A stretch of DNA of 64,000 nt from Halicephalobus mephisto (lineage: Eukaryota > Nematoda > Chromadorea > Rhabditida > Panagrolaimidae), in contig SWDT01000001.1 in assembly GCA_009193035.1 (NCBI GenBank), positions 620,001 to 684,000 of the forward strand, written 5' to 3'. The notes under the pieces are model-generated. The model searched no databases. It was not told the origin of the DNA and saw only the letters and a list, made by a program, of their open reading frames with translations. Both the position numbers and the translations under genes were made by a program. Shown here in pieces: positions 34,891-47,300 of this stretch; within the stretch, counting starts at the first letter, position 1, and the number at the start of each line of letters is the position of its first letter.

Positions 34891-37456
34891 TTATAGTTTC
34901 TTTTTGACAAGTTTCTCCAGTCTCCGCATACTGGTGTCTCCGATGCCATCGGCGGCTAAGGAAACTACAGCGGAAAATGCGGAAGGCATACCCGACGACA
35001 TCGTATGTGAAGGTTCGATCCCTTCGACTTTCTGACGATAAATAGAAATAATCTGTTGTTGTTCTGATCGTCTCATTGACCTCATTTCTAGTATCTTCTG
35101 AAGTTCCCCAGAATCAGATTCCGGGAGCATTCTAGCGTAATTAGAAACAAATTCCTCTGGTTTCGAAGCATCAGTCATAACAACTTTGAGGACCATTTCT
35201 GCTTTTGTCATTGCCTTAGTTACACTCGTTGTGTACATTGTTGGAGGTTTTGTAACAACAGAACTCTCAACAGATGGAAGATTCAATAGAAACACTTTTA
35301 AGGCATGCGTATCCAGAAGTAGTTGTTCTGCTCCAGTAACTGATATAGGTTTACATCTAAAGAGAGCTCCGAGGAACTTATTCACTAGTTGTGTTGCAAG
35401 TTTAAGACAAAAATGAGCAAAATACTTTCTTCTATCACTAAAGTAGTCTCGAATAAGAGGTACTGTTTGTCTCAAGTGACTTCTGATAGCAGATATGTAA
35501 GCTGACTCGTCTCCTACTGTTTCTATTCCTGCCCAACTAAAAAATTAATCAAAATATCAAAAATAATTTAAAAACATACTTTATTTTCGTCATCATCTGA
35601 AGAGCAGCATCACAAGCAGCTTCAGCGTCTTGAACCAATGTCCCTAAGGCGTTGTTTGAGATACTGTAGAATACTTCCATTTCTTGTCCTAGATCCAAGT
35701 CCGGAATCCTTTGTTTCAGTTTTTCCTGGAGTTGTATTGTTGTTTCAGCACACCAATCAGCTGTGGCTAGAATACAACAAGCAAAAAATCGTTGATCTGG
35801 AGTCAATCGAACTGTCGTTTCTTCTCGAATCAGATTTTGCAATAGACTCGCTGTCGTCATGGAATTTTGAGTTACCACCTGAGGCAGAAAAGCTGTTAAA
35901 CACCCGTGAGCATACCCCCGGAGACATTGACGAAATATCGTAACCAATTGTCTAAATATTGATATAAATTAACCAATTTTAATAATCCAACTCACTTCAA
36001 CAAGGCATCTGGATCAGCACAGAGCTTACTTGATTCTGTAATAATCTTCTTAAGTAGAAAGAACAGATCTGCACTGGAAGGAAGGGGAAATGCATGGGTG
36101 CTCGTCTCTCGAACCGGCTTCTCTTCTCCACTTCTGATCTTGTTGGAACAACCTTCCAGAAACTCCGTCAAGTTCTTGCTTTGTGCACTGACGAAGATAT
36201 CCATGAATTTATTGAATACTCGCCAGATGATCTTCTCAAAGTTGAATTCATCTTTTGCGGGAAATCTCTTGCACATCAAACTTTCGAACATTATCGTATG
36301 GTTGATGGCATGGGCCAGGAGCTTCCAATCCAGTTCATTCCTCCTTTTAGTCATCAATCTTTCCAAAGCTTGTCTTGTAGAATTGCAAAATTCCATCGAC
36401 ATCCTTCGTCCCATATCCCAGCTCTGAGGAAAGACTTTTGTCAAACCATTACGTTCGAATTCTGCCAGTTTGTTGACATACCAACGATATCTGTAATCAA
36501 TATGTGGAAGATAAAATATTAAAGATAAACTTACCTCTGATCAATTTTGTCTATCCATGCGACATCTTCACTGTCAGAAAATAGTACGTAATATTCTCCA
36601 AATTGCTGTTCTACGTACCATTTTTGGAAATCTTCCTCCAATTTTCCTCCTATTACTGCGGTAACCTTGCACATGTCAGCTGCATTCTGGTTGATCATCC
36701 CGTTCTGGAAAGCTTGCCTCAGATCCGTCGTCAGTTGGACTGATAACTCTTGTTTTAATTTCTCCACTCTTTCGGTCAAATTTTTCACTTGATCTACATG
36801 AACATAGGAATCAAATAATTGGAGAACATTCAAAACCGCCGGGAGTTCAGCGGCTATATCGGAATATCTACGAGCCCCGATCCAGGATGCTGAAAATTCC
36901 AGTTAAAAAATTTAAAAAATCCTACTTACATAGTGAATTTACACCGGATAATAGAATATGCAAGTGATGAAGGGTGGTTATCGACGAAGTGAGGTTCCTT
37001 TTTGCAACATCCAGTTGATTAATATCTCTCGTCATCGTCAAAACGCTGCTTTCAGAAGTCTGGGTCCTTGATCGGACTTTAGTCATCTTCTTATCCAGCT
37101 TCAGCATCTCCTCCGTTGCCTGGAAATCCAAGATTTACAACGAAAAATGCAAAAATTCTTACGTTTCTTAATGCTGCAGTTCCCGTGGCGCCGGCTTCCC
37201 CGAAAGCCTCAACCAAATCGGCCAATTCTCCATCTAAATCATCTACTTCTTGTTCTAAAGCGGAGATTATGCCATCTAGTTGCGATAAAGACTGTTCTGT
37301 AGGAAACAACTTGTTAATATGTTCATTGAGTTTGAGGTTAGGTTTGCAAAGTTCGGTAGTGCAAAGGTCCTGAATAGCAGCTAGGACTTTATCCGAGTAT
37401 CTGGCTCCACTAGTAGTTCCATTTCCGTTTGTAGTTTCTGGCAATTGATCAGACAT
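34891..37456 (-). CDS. vps-53: VPS53, GARP/EARP tethering complex subunit
   Basis: Six exons (37163-37456, 36930-37119, 36535-36889, 35996-36490, 35580-35951, 34891-35536) encode 783 residues. The N-terminal blocks are those of VPS53: H-I-N-K-L-F-P-T-E-Q-S-L, then a coiled coil with T-R-D-I-N-Q-L-D-x-A-K-R-N-L-T-S-S-I-T-T-L-H-H-L and G-V-N-S-L, then V-A-W-I-D-K-I-D-Q-R-Y-R-W. The rest is a helical rod as in CATCHR-family tethers. VPS53 acts in GARP at the trans-Golgi, receiving endosome-derived vesicles, and in EARP at recycling endosomes. Length is close to other animal VPS53 proteins (about 800). The start lies 311 bp from the divergent gene at 37767, so both may share a promoter. Confidence 0.93.
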
Positions 37457-37766
37457 CCAAAATAAATTAAGAAATAATAAATCAGGGACGATCTAGAAGA
37501 ACAAGAAATCGAATCTGGCTTAGTTGTCAAGTTGAGTACTTTTTCGTGTCGAGAGTTCCAATTGCATTTTCTGCGTAATTAGAAAATTTATTTTTCGCAT
37601 CGTTATATATGAAATAGTTGTTTGGTGATCGAACTAAATTCGTATTAAAATAGTTTCCTTGAGATCCTCAGGGGAAGGAGATAAACGCGGATATACAACG
37701 TTAGTCGGTTGTTTGTCTTTCAACTTTCCCACTCGAGGATTGTTGCGAGCTCAGTCATCGACAGCA

Positions 37767-38934
37767 ATGAACATAAAGACAACCGTTTGTCCCGAGGTCC
37801 GAACGACTAGAATCAAAATCGTCGGATTCTACGACTCCGTATTGTATATTGCTCCGGATAAGAAGGCCGGGGATTCCAATGTCAGTTCTATTGAAATCTA
37901 CAGCGTCCATGCTCTTGTTCCGAAGTCGTGGAAGTTGATATCCGGGATTCCTGCCAGAGAAGTTGTTGTTCTCGAGTTTTCGCTTTCCCCAGATGGAGAA
38001 TTCATCTATTGCTTGTTCATCGGGATTTTGAAAGACAACAATATCCCGACGATCAACATGATCAAAATTTCCACAGCAGATGGAGAAATATTCATATATT
38101 CGTTAAATCCGGAAAGCGGAGATGATTTTGAACAAGTGTTCATCCAGCAAATGGGGATCCGATGTGGAAAACAAGGTTTGTACATGTTCGACAGGACCCT
38201 GGCGATGGGGAGGATTCCTTTTTGGGAAATCGTTCTGGACGACAAAGACCACCAGTTCACTATTCATCCAAATCCGATCCCTGCTCACGCACCGGAGTAC
38301 CAATGTAATCGTTTTCCACTCATGTTGAATCCGGACAATCGGGAAGTCGTCAAAGTCTCGAATTCGGACATGTTGCTGGTTTTCGATGGAGTCAAAAATG
38401 AATGGCATCCTTATTATCCGGACGAAGAAAATCAATTCGACATTTCTTCCGCTCCAAGTAGAGGGATTCAGGAAACCTATGGAAGAAACGGCCAGAGATT
38501 CGGGGCGATCGACACGAAGATGACGTTCTTCGGGACTGCGGACAACTGTATGCTCAAAGTCAGCGAGAAAGGAATGCATTACTTTTACTCTTTCGACATT
38601 GACAGAGAAAAGAGAACTTACAAGTGAGATTTTTAGTTTATTTTTAAAAATTCATATATGAATTCGGTTTAGACTGCTGAAACGAGCCCAGATTCCGCAA
38701 TTGAGGGACTCTCTGTCGTACAGACTTGCTAGTAGCGACAAACGAATTGCTTTAATCAGTAGACAGACTGTGGTATTCATCTTGATCCAACCGCCAACAC
38801 TGAGAGAACTGGCTTTCTGGGGAGTTCAGCAACAACTAGCGACGGAATCTCCCACAGGTTGCTGGACCGGCGGAATTACCGAATACGAACTTAAGAATAT
38901 GTGTCAAATCAAGTACGCTATGCCTTTGATATAA
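37767..38934 (+). CDS. unknown 372-residue beta-rich protein
   Basis: Two exons (37767-38623 and 38673-38934) join in phase 2. The sequence alternates short hydrophobic strands with turns (VLYIAPDKKAG; SLSPDGEFIYCLF; MLLVFDGVKNEWHPY), as in a beta-propeller. One repeat carries S-P-D-G-E, a WD/YWTD-like turn. No signal peptide or membrane segment is seen. I cannot name the family; it may be nematode-restricted. The intron carries the TTCATATATGAA motif seen in other introns of this window. An AATAAA signal follows the stop by about 20 bp. It faces the NCBP2AS2-like gene tail to tail. Confidence 0.65.
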
Positions 38935-39025
38935 ATAACCACGAAACGCCATCCAGAAATAAAAAGCAATGAAAAATTACCTCGTTTTATCCATGGTTAT
39001 CCTAGGAGTACCTATGTATAGTAAT

Positions 39026-39292
39026 TCATTTATCTTTGAGAGATTTGGAGTATTCTTGCTTGAACGTCTTTGTGAAGAGTTGAACACGACGGGAAAGGGA
39101 TGATTGTCCGACGAGGGATCGGGCGGAATACAGACCAGAAACGAAAAATCTCGCTGCACGACGAATGATATGGGAGTCGGCCATCTGAAAATAAACTTTT
39201 TATTCCGTTCTATTTAGGATTTAGTTGATTATAAAACATACCTGCTGAATAACCCTTTCGTTATTTAGAAACATCCGAATAAAACGGTCCAT
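39026..39292 (-). CDS. NCBP2AS2-like microprotein (69 residues)
   Basis: Two exons (39242-39292 and 39026-39184) with a 57-bp intron. The order of features matches the small animal protein NCBP2AS2: a first hydrophobic helix (FIRMFLNNERVIQQM), then the signature S-H-I-I-R-R-A-A-R-F, a helix with S-A-R-S-L-V-G-Q, an R-R-V-Q-L-F segment, and F-K-Q-E-Y at the end. The human protein has S-R-P-I-R-R-A-A-Q and F-R-D-A-F-T-Q-E-L in the same places; it has been linked to mitochondria and to angiogenic signalling. No homology search was done, so the call rests on this alignment by eye. Its 3' end is 91 bp from that of the gene at 37767-38934. Confidence 0.65.
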
Positions 39293-41737
39293 TTTTCACC
39301 GAATAAGTCGAAAAAACAAACGAATCCAATGACTGAAGCACATCAAGCAGTTGTCGGAAGAAATATTCGCGACGAGATCACTGATTTCCTTAAGCTTATT
39401 TCATATATCCTTTATGAACATTGTAATTAACGAAATTCAATATTGATTTAAAATCAACAAAATGACGTCAACAATTAACACTCGAGTGTGGATGTAACAT
39501 GTCTTGATTGATCTGTTAAAATCGGAATTAGTTTTTTCAAAGTTGATTGCATTCGAAAAAAGTGGATTTAACATGGGATGTCCCTATATCCGTTTTCGAC
39601 GAAGATAGAAAGTCATCCTAATCGAACTAATTTCTTTGAAATTTTAAACACAATTTAAAAATGCAAATTGCGTTGATAAATTAATTTTATTATTTTTAAA
39701 ATTTTAAAATTCAATGAAAATTATTTTTTTTTAAATTTGTAAATTTCTCACATATTTTAGATTTAAATATTCTCTTATTTTATGAGGATTTCAGACAATT
39801 TTTACTTTCGGAAGAATGATTAAATGAAATATTTTAATTTTTTTACTGCCGGATATATAAACGAATATTTTGCATCTAATTTTAAAATTATATTTTGACT
39901 CAAATTTTATTTTTATATGACTGAAATATGAGAATTTAGAAGGTATGAGATTTGTCCCCAAGGTTGAGGAATTATGTAGACAACTTTAACCTTGGTGTGT
40001 AATATCAATGGGAGGAATATCAGCGGGACCAAAGCCAAGTCAACAGCGAGCAATGCGAAAGTCGCATTTCCGATGGCTCAGTAGAATGAGCAAATAAGTG
40101 CGAATTACGTTGCAGTACTGAATTTCTTTCTAATTCACAGGATTTTGAGATAAATTTATAAAAATCGAAAAAAATCAAGAAAACTAAATAAAACTCCAAT
40201 CATATTTTGTGATTATTATTTGCTGGGATCTGTGGATCGAAGTTAACATGATGATCAATATGGGTTTAGGGCATATTTGTCATTAATAAGCAACGTTCAG
40301 AATTGTCGAATTTCGAATTTTAATCGGATTTTGAGTGGATTCTAAATTGAATTCAAATTAATTTTGAACTAATTCGAATTCAAAAATCGAAAAAATCAAG
40401 TTCAAATTTAAAAATTCGAGTTCGGAATTCTAAGAATCCTAATTCGGATTGAATTGATTCGATTAGAGAATTGACAGCTCTGCCAACGATCCATAGTAGG
40501 ATATAGGAGATCCAAAACCCGCATATCCGTGTCAGATCCATTTACACATCTCTCTATTGTTTAGGATTTAGCTTCTTACTAACCATAAATGTCGTTTCTC
40601 TAACTTCTAAAACTCAACATTATTATGTACAAGATATGGAAAAAATTTTGTAGAATTTCAACTAATAACATAATCTCTATTTAGTATTCAGTTCCATGTG
40701 TTGGTTCATCTTAATCTGATACTGTAATCCGAAAGCAGCTTCAACAAGACGATCGAAGAGAACAAGTGAAGACATCTGATGAAGTTCATTTTGGGAGTTA
40801 TTAATAGTTCCACAGAATCCGGAAAACAAGGTACAAAACTCAAGTACTCAAATATTTTCAAAAAAGTTTGAAAACAGTGCAAGAGAATCCAAAGCAATGA
40901 GTAATATTTAATTTTCTCGAAAAACAGAAAAAATATCGTTTTTTTCGTGGATGAATTTTTCGATATTTTCTTCATTTTTACAGTATTCTGATCTTTGAAA
41001 ATTCCTACAAAAAAGTGATATTTTTGAAAAAAAACGATTTTTAAAAATATTTTTTAATTTTTTATAACGAATTAAATACTTTTTTAAATACTGTGATTTT
41101 ACCGTAATGGAATTTTCTAGGATTATAGTTTCTACTAAAATGTGAAAAATATTGAAAATTTTATTTGTAAAAAAAATATTAAATTTTTTAAGAATATTAA
41201 ATTTTTTTAAAAAATATTAAATTTCTTTAAAAATATTAAATTTTTTTAAAATATTAATTTTTTTTAAAATATTAATTTTTTTTAAAAAATATTAAATTTT
41301 TTTTAAAAACTAAAAACTTTTCACTATTTATTATTTAATATTTTAATTTGACTACGAAAATATGCACTTTACAAATTAAATATAAGATAATAAAGAAATT
41401 AATCAAAAATGATTTTCAGTTACTTTTTAACAATGATTTCTGTTTTTTATAATCGTAATTTAAAAAAAATAAAAATCACCGAAAATTTACATTGTTGATG
41501 ATGGAGATAAATTTGAACAAAGATATTTGAAAAATAATCATCAGTGAAATTTTCAAGACGGACTTCAACTAAGATCTAATTTATCTTCAAAAAACCCACA
41601 TTGAAAATTTGAAATTTTTCCTAAGGATCTTCGATCTAGAATTTTTATGTTTTGTGACTGAATTTTCGACTTTTTATAAATAACAATTCGATCATTGATG
41701 TTTTGTTTTTCATGAAAAATAATTCAAAAAACTGATC
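39293..41737. other. 2.4-kb gene-free AT-rich spacer
   Basis: No exon chain or motif-bearing frame was found on either strand. Content is long A/T homopolymer-rich DNA, a hAT-like MITE at 40298-40482, and a run of TTAAATTTTTTTAAAAAATA-type tandem units around 41165-41310. Confidence 0.55.
40298..40482. mobile_element. hAT-like MITE, copy 1
   Basis: A 185-bp palindromic unit with ends CAGAATTGTC and, inverted, CAGAGCTGTC. It is built from degenerate TTCGAATTC-type palindromes. Flanking octamers GCAACGTT and CCAACGAT agree at 6 of 8 positions, the target size of hAT elements. Confidence 0.6.
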
Positions 41738-42545
41738 TTATTCTATTTCTCCTTTTCTGATGCCAGTCAAGATTGTTTCGTTCGTGAGGAATTTGCAAGT
41801 TGGAGGCATGTTGGTATCGAGGAAACTGTGGACTAAAGGTCCTGAATCCCGGACAAATGCGGCTAGATGATGGAATGGTCTCAGTAGTCCGTCCACGATC
41901 ATGCCTCCGGCTCTTTTGCAGGAATTGTTTAGTTGGTTTCTGAAGCAAGGCAAGAAGCATCTGGTCGACGAACAGACATCTCCGAGTTTCGTCAACACTC
42001 TTACCTGAAGGTTGTTGTTACTTAATTTTCGAAGTTCTTACTGTACCATGTTTCCTCCTGTTCTAGCAAGAAGAACGATTTCGTCATCGTGGGAAAAGTC
42101 GCTCATCGATTTAGTCATGTTGCAGCTTGCATCACAGGCTTCAACAATGTCAATAAAATTTTAAAAAACAAAGGACCGTACCTTGGGTTTTGTATCTAGC
42201 ATGAGTCTGGAGACATTCCATGTTCTTCTGAAGAAAAGGCCATTTTACAGTACACAGATTCTCGATTCCGCTAGTGGCAATTCCGAATATCTTGTTAGTT
42301 GCCGCTTCGTTCGTCTCCAGAAAACATTCTGTGGATCTGTTGTAGGATTTGCAGATTTCCTCGAGATCACTGACCGGATCCCCTTTCGAGAAAGAGACTT
42401 GGAGGATATTGATCAATGGATCGACACAGTTTCTGACCGATGATGAAAGTCCCAAAGCCCTGAGGATCGTTTCGAAGTCGATGGATTCAACAGAAGCCTC
42501 AACTACCACACCGAAGCAAATCAGGAAAACTATAAAAACTTTCAT
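41738..42545 (-). CDS. secreted Cys-rich protein, CPG4-like
   Basis: ATG 42545 begins a signal peptide (MKVFIVFLICFGVVVEA). Exons 42182-42545 and a short one with upper edge 42138 are clear. The junction near 42010-42050 is ambiguous: either GTACAG is used as donor with CTTCAG as acceptor, or GTAAGA with a weaker acceptor. The last exon ends at 41738. About a dozen cysteines are spaced as in the nematode CPG4 domain (chondroitin proteoglycan 4), including C-S-S-T-R-C-F-L-P-C-F followed by N-N-S-C and a final P-P-T-C. N-glycosylation sequons (N-R-S, N-M-T, N-E-T) are present. Probably extracellular; role unknown. Confidence 0.65.
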
Positions 42546-44355
42546 TTTGTTTAAAAATAATTTTTTCAATGATTTTCGGCCTTAAATGGGACTTTTTCAA
42601 AAACATCTGCTACGACGATTCCATTTGAATTCGCAGAATGAGTCAGTGAGAATATTCGGTCAAAGTTCAAAGTTTAACAAATCTATGAAGATTACGTTTT
42701 TATTGCTTTTAAACCCTTCGATTCATGAGAACTATGGTCCTCGTTGACCGCACTAAACTAATTTAAGCTTACTAACAATTGTCATTTTAGACAACTGATC
42801 GGAGTTGCGCAGTCCGACAAACTGTTCTTTCCTTCCTCAGCATTGAAGTGGACCGATGGAAGCCGATTGCAACAAAATCCTTTGTTTTACAATTTTAAAC
42901 CATTAACTTTCTTCATTTTGTTTAAAATTTATCATTTTTTTGAACGTTTTGTCTGTTTTTTGTTTTGCGGGGGAACAGAGTATTGAAAAAGCAGCGACTT
43001 GTGAAACGCGAGTGGGAGATTAACAACTGCTGTCTTTGTTTTGGATGAAATTTTGTCTTATTTTCAATGATGAATTTTTAAAGTCATTATCTTGTTAACA
43101 TCTTGTGGTCTCGAAGAGATTACTGTATGTCTTCATCGAGAAACTTTATTTTGGGGGACAGAAACACTTCCGAACGTACTTATATTTTGATCCACTTGAT
43201 GTATTGTCTTTATGTAAACTGGTCCTAATGAAAAAGACCATCGTCTTCGTTATTTCGACTTCATTGAGGTCCCGACGCGATTGCTTGATAATTTTCGAGT
43301 TTTTTACCTTTGATAAAATCGAATTTTTAAATTTCTTTTAATTTTAAAAATATTTCACTACAGTAATTTAAAAATTTAAAAATATTTTACTACAGTAATT
43401 TAAAAATTTTAAAAATACTTTACTACAGTAATTTAAAAATTTTAAAAATACTTTACTACAGTAATTTCGAAATTTTTCTGGATTTTCGTCGATAAAGATC
43501 TTTAAAATAGTTGGAAAAAATAAATTTAGTTTTTTGTTGTTACTTTTTGTCCATCTTTGGAATCCGTCCACTAGATTTTATCGGAGGATTGAATTTCGTC
43601 TTTGTAAAACTTCTATTTACTTGTCAAATTTAAAAATATAATTTAAAAAAGAATGCGCGATCCGAGGGAATTTCCGGAGGAAAGAGGACCTTTGAAACCT
43701 GAATATGACTAGGAACAAGAGTTGCAGTTCTTTATCCTGCTATAAAGACAGTGGTCCGTTCTGGCTGTCGATACTAGCTCTCGGATCCACAAGTGCTTAA
43801 ACACTTGGAGCTGGGAAAAGGATAACGTGCGTACGTGTGCGATCGGCTGAGCTTGGCTTTCCGCAATTTTGCCTCAGTAGTGCTCTTGCATTTTACCAAT
43901 TGGATGTCAAGTTGTCTTACCTGACTAATCCAAAACCTGCTCCGGAATCAAGTTTGTGCTTCATCAATATCCCATTGACTTTTTGTATCTTCATAGTTTT
44001 TACACTTATCGATATCTAAAGAGATCTCTCTTGCCCGAAGGCACATCTGGTCAACCGAAAAATCTTACAACGTTCTGACCATTGATAATCCGTCCTTGAA
44101 TCTATAGTCCATGACGAAATTCCTCGTATCTTGGCTACTTTTAAATTTCTCATATGCTCTGTCGGCATATTGATCGATCATCCCCTGAGGCAGCTGTCAC
44201 TAATTGCCGCACATCCCTGGATTCGGAACAATGGTGGCAGCATTGATTTTGAGACACGGGATGACTAAGTCTTTCCTCATTGTTCTTAATTGACGAAACA
44301 CTCGAAATTATTTTTTAAGTGTTTTTTAACGTTTGAGATTTTAGACTGGCCAGTT
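42546..44355. other. intergenic, upstream of unc-82
   Basis: No gene supported. It holds a tandem repeat at 43345-43468 and, near 43740, a TATAAAG box followed by GC-richer sequence that might be an upstream promoter or first exon of unc-82. The frame at 43837-44019 (+) is not supported otherwise. The last bases before 44356 form an acceptor (GAGATTTTAG). Confidence 0.4.
43345..43468. repeat. ~32-bp tandem repeat, four copies
   Basis: Imperfect copies of TACTACAGTAATTTAAAAAT with AT filler; the ACTACAGTAATTT core recurs four times. Confidence 0.85.
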
Positions 44356-47300
44356 ATGACCATCGTTTCGGGGACACCGACGGTGGGGAATTCATCGACA
44401 ACCGTTGTCGGACCGGGTCCCCGTTCCAGCAGTCGGAACAAGAACTCTACGAGATTCAGCAGCACCAAGATAAGAAATAGTTCTGGTGGTGCTGGATCCT
44501 CGACGGCTGGGGGTCATCCGATGGTCGGGGCTGATCCGAACAAGCGTGAGATCAAACAACGTTTCGAAATTACGAAGAAACTCGGGTCGGGCACTTATGG
44601 CAAAGTGTCTCTTGCTTTCGATCACAAATACGATCGGGAGGTAAATTTTTCCTTATAAACAAGTTTTTCAACAATTTTTTAGGTTGCTGTTAAGTTAATC
44701 AAAAAAAGTGCTATCGAAAACAAACAAGATTTAGTAAGAATTCGACGAGAAATACGGATAATGTCTGCATTGAATCATCCGAATATTATTCAAATTTTCG
44801 AAGTTTTCGAAAACAAGGACAAGATCATTCTTGTGATGGAATACGCAAGCGGTGGTGAGCTTTACGATTACGTCAGCAAAAACGGCAGTCTCCCTGAGGC
44901 AGAAGCCAGGAGAATATTTCGACAAATAACTTCAGCTGTCTTGTATTGTCATAAGCACAAAGTTGCTCATCGAGATCTCAAATTAGAGAACATCTTACTG
45001 GATGCTGATAATAACGCAAAAATAGCTGATTTTGGTCTATCGAATTATTTTAACGAGAAATCTTTGTTGACAACGTTCTGTGGAAGTCCCCTTTATGCCT
45101 CTCCTGAGATCATCAATGGAACTCCCTACAGAGGTCCTGAGGTGGACTGCTGGAGTCTGGGTATTCTTCTGTACACACTGGTATACGGCTCTATGCCTTT
45201 TGATGGACGGGATTTCAATAGAATGGTCCGACAAATCAAACGTGGTGCTTATTACGAGCCAGACACTCCATCGACAGCCTCGATGTTGATTAGGAACATG
45301 TTGAGGGTCAATCCAGAGAGAAGAGCAGACATTGACGATATTGCCAGTCATTGGTGGTTGAATTTGGAGGAAAATATGCCAGTAATTCAAGAACTTCCCG
45401 AAAATCAAATTACGGATCATACTCCTTTGACGGAAAGAGCAGAAACCATGGTTGTGCAAGATTTGGCGGATGAAACTGATGTCTTTATGGAGTTCGGACA
45501 TTTGAGTAACGAAACAAGGAAGAAAATCGAAGAATTCAGAAGAAGGAGAAAAGAAGCGGAGGAATACAACGAGAATTCGCCCATCAAGCCGCCGAAAGCA
45601 AGGAAGACTGACGGTAGCGAGGCTCCAGAGATGACTTCTAGAGAGAAGAGTCTACGACACGATGATAAGAAGCCTCCTCCACTTGACCTTAAGGGAATTG
45701 AGAAAAAGAACGATTTTAGCGATCCTCTTGAGCGATTACGCCAATTGGAGAATAGATTACAAGGAAACAGAGCCGGAAGCGGCTCACCAGGGAAACAGAC
45801 TTCGGATAAGTGCTCTTCTCCCTCCAAAGCAAGTACTCCAACGACTCCGAAGAGATTATCCAACTTCCCTCTTCCTCCTCAGCCAGCTTCTCCACAAATC
45901 CAGAAAAAAGTAGCGGAAATTCAACAAGGAGCTGATCCGGCTGCAGTGTGAGTTCGGATCTAATTAATTAATGATTTTATCGATTGATTTCAGAACAAAG
46001 AAGAAACAATCTACTCCTCCCGTTGAAGTCCCGTCTTCTTCTTCTTCCACGGCTCCTAGCACGAGTTCCACTCAAAATTGGAGAATTGAAACGGATTCCC
46101 TTAATCTCCTAATGAATCAATTGCTAGAACAGATGGAGAAAGGACCAGTCAGTATGAATCTCGTGGCCAGAGTCAAAGCCCATCCTTTCTACGATCAGAG
46201 ACCCATGGTGAAAGAATTACTGGAATCTATCATTGCAGCTCAACCGAAATCTGTACAGAAACAAGCTTCCAAGATTATTCAACAACAATCTCAGGACATT
46301 GTTAGAAGACAAATCTCGAACCATAACATCGACAAAAAACTACCTGATGTTGTTCCTGTCCAGCAGAAAGCCACTCCTAAACCTGGACCTCCTCAGATTG
46401 GTTCTCGTCCAACTGTAGCTGCAAACAAGTATCAAGTTCCGGAATTACCCACAAAGGTCGATTTGAAATCTATCCACAAGCCATTACTTGAAGAAAGACC
46501 TTGGCATAGCGTGGAGGTAGGGTTTTTGGGGCGATTAAACTCATCGTTGTGTCCGTTCAAGTCGATTGTCGGTGAAGTTGGTTTGATTTTCTCCTTTCGC
46601 CTCAAGAATTCTATCCAGAAGCTCTCCTATGTGTTTTTCGAGTTTTATATTGTTATTGATGAATTTTTTCAGGTTGGATTCGAAACAGATGAAGAATCTT
46701 CTGAAAACGTTGAACCTGCAATTAACAAAGTTCCTGATGTTCCGAAACCTGCTCCTGTCAAAGAAAGCAAATCAGAAGGAGAAATCGATATTGACGAAGA
46801 AGAAATGGAAGATGAAGACGAAGAAGAATACGAATCAGAAATTGACGAACTTGCGGAAGTCGTGGAACAAGTGACAACGACTGTTCCTGTGGCTAAACCT
46901 CCGAAAATTGTGGAGAATTTAAGCAAGGATTCTCCTCCTAAAGAACCTCCAGCACAACCTCCAGTATCTGCAAATCACTTGTCAACCTTTGATCGAGGAT
47001 TGGCCAAACGCCAAAGCAAAGGCAAATATCAGGTGAGCTTCATCTTTGATTAATGATTGACTGATTTTTAGTACTTACAGCATAATCACGTGGAATTATA
47101 CGGCAGAGGAGTTTCCACGGAGGCGGAGTCTCCTCCACCTTCTCGAAGACGGATTGGAGGACCTCAACCGACTCCCGATCAATCCCCAGTGTTGTTCGAT
47201 AAGGCAAAGAAATACATAATGAAATATCCCGATAAAATCGAAGATAGCGATGACGAAAAAAAGAAAACTCCAAAGAACAAGAACACTGATTGGCTCAAGA

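Noticed and set aside
36094..36522. 142-codon open frame on the plus strand
   Set aside because: It runs antisense to a confirmed VPS53 exon with the right family motifs; a shadow frame.
38103..38579. 158-codon open frame on the minus strand
   Set aside because: Opposite to the phase-consistent exon of the 37767 gene; Arg/His-rich composition is typical of a shadow.
43837..44019. 60-codon plus-strand frame upstream of unc-82
   Set aside because: No ATG context, no splice link to the kinase exons in phase that I could establish.
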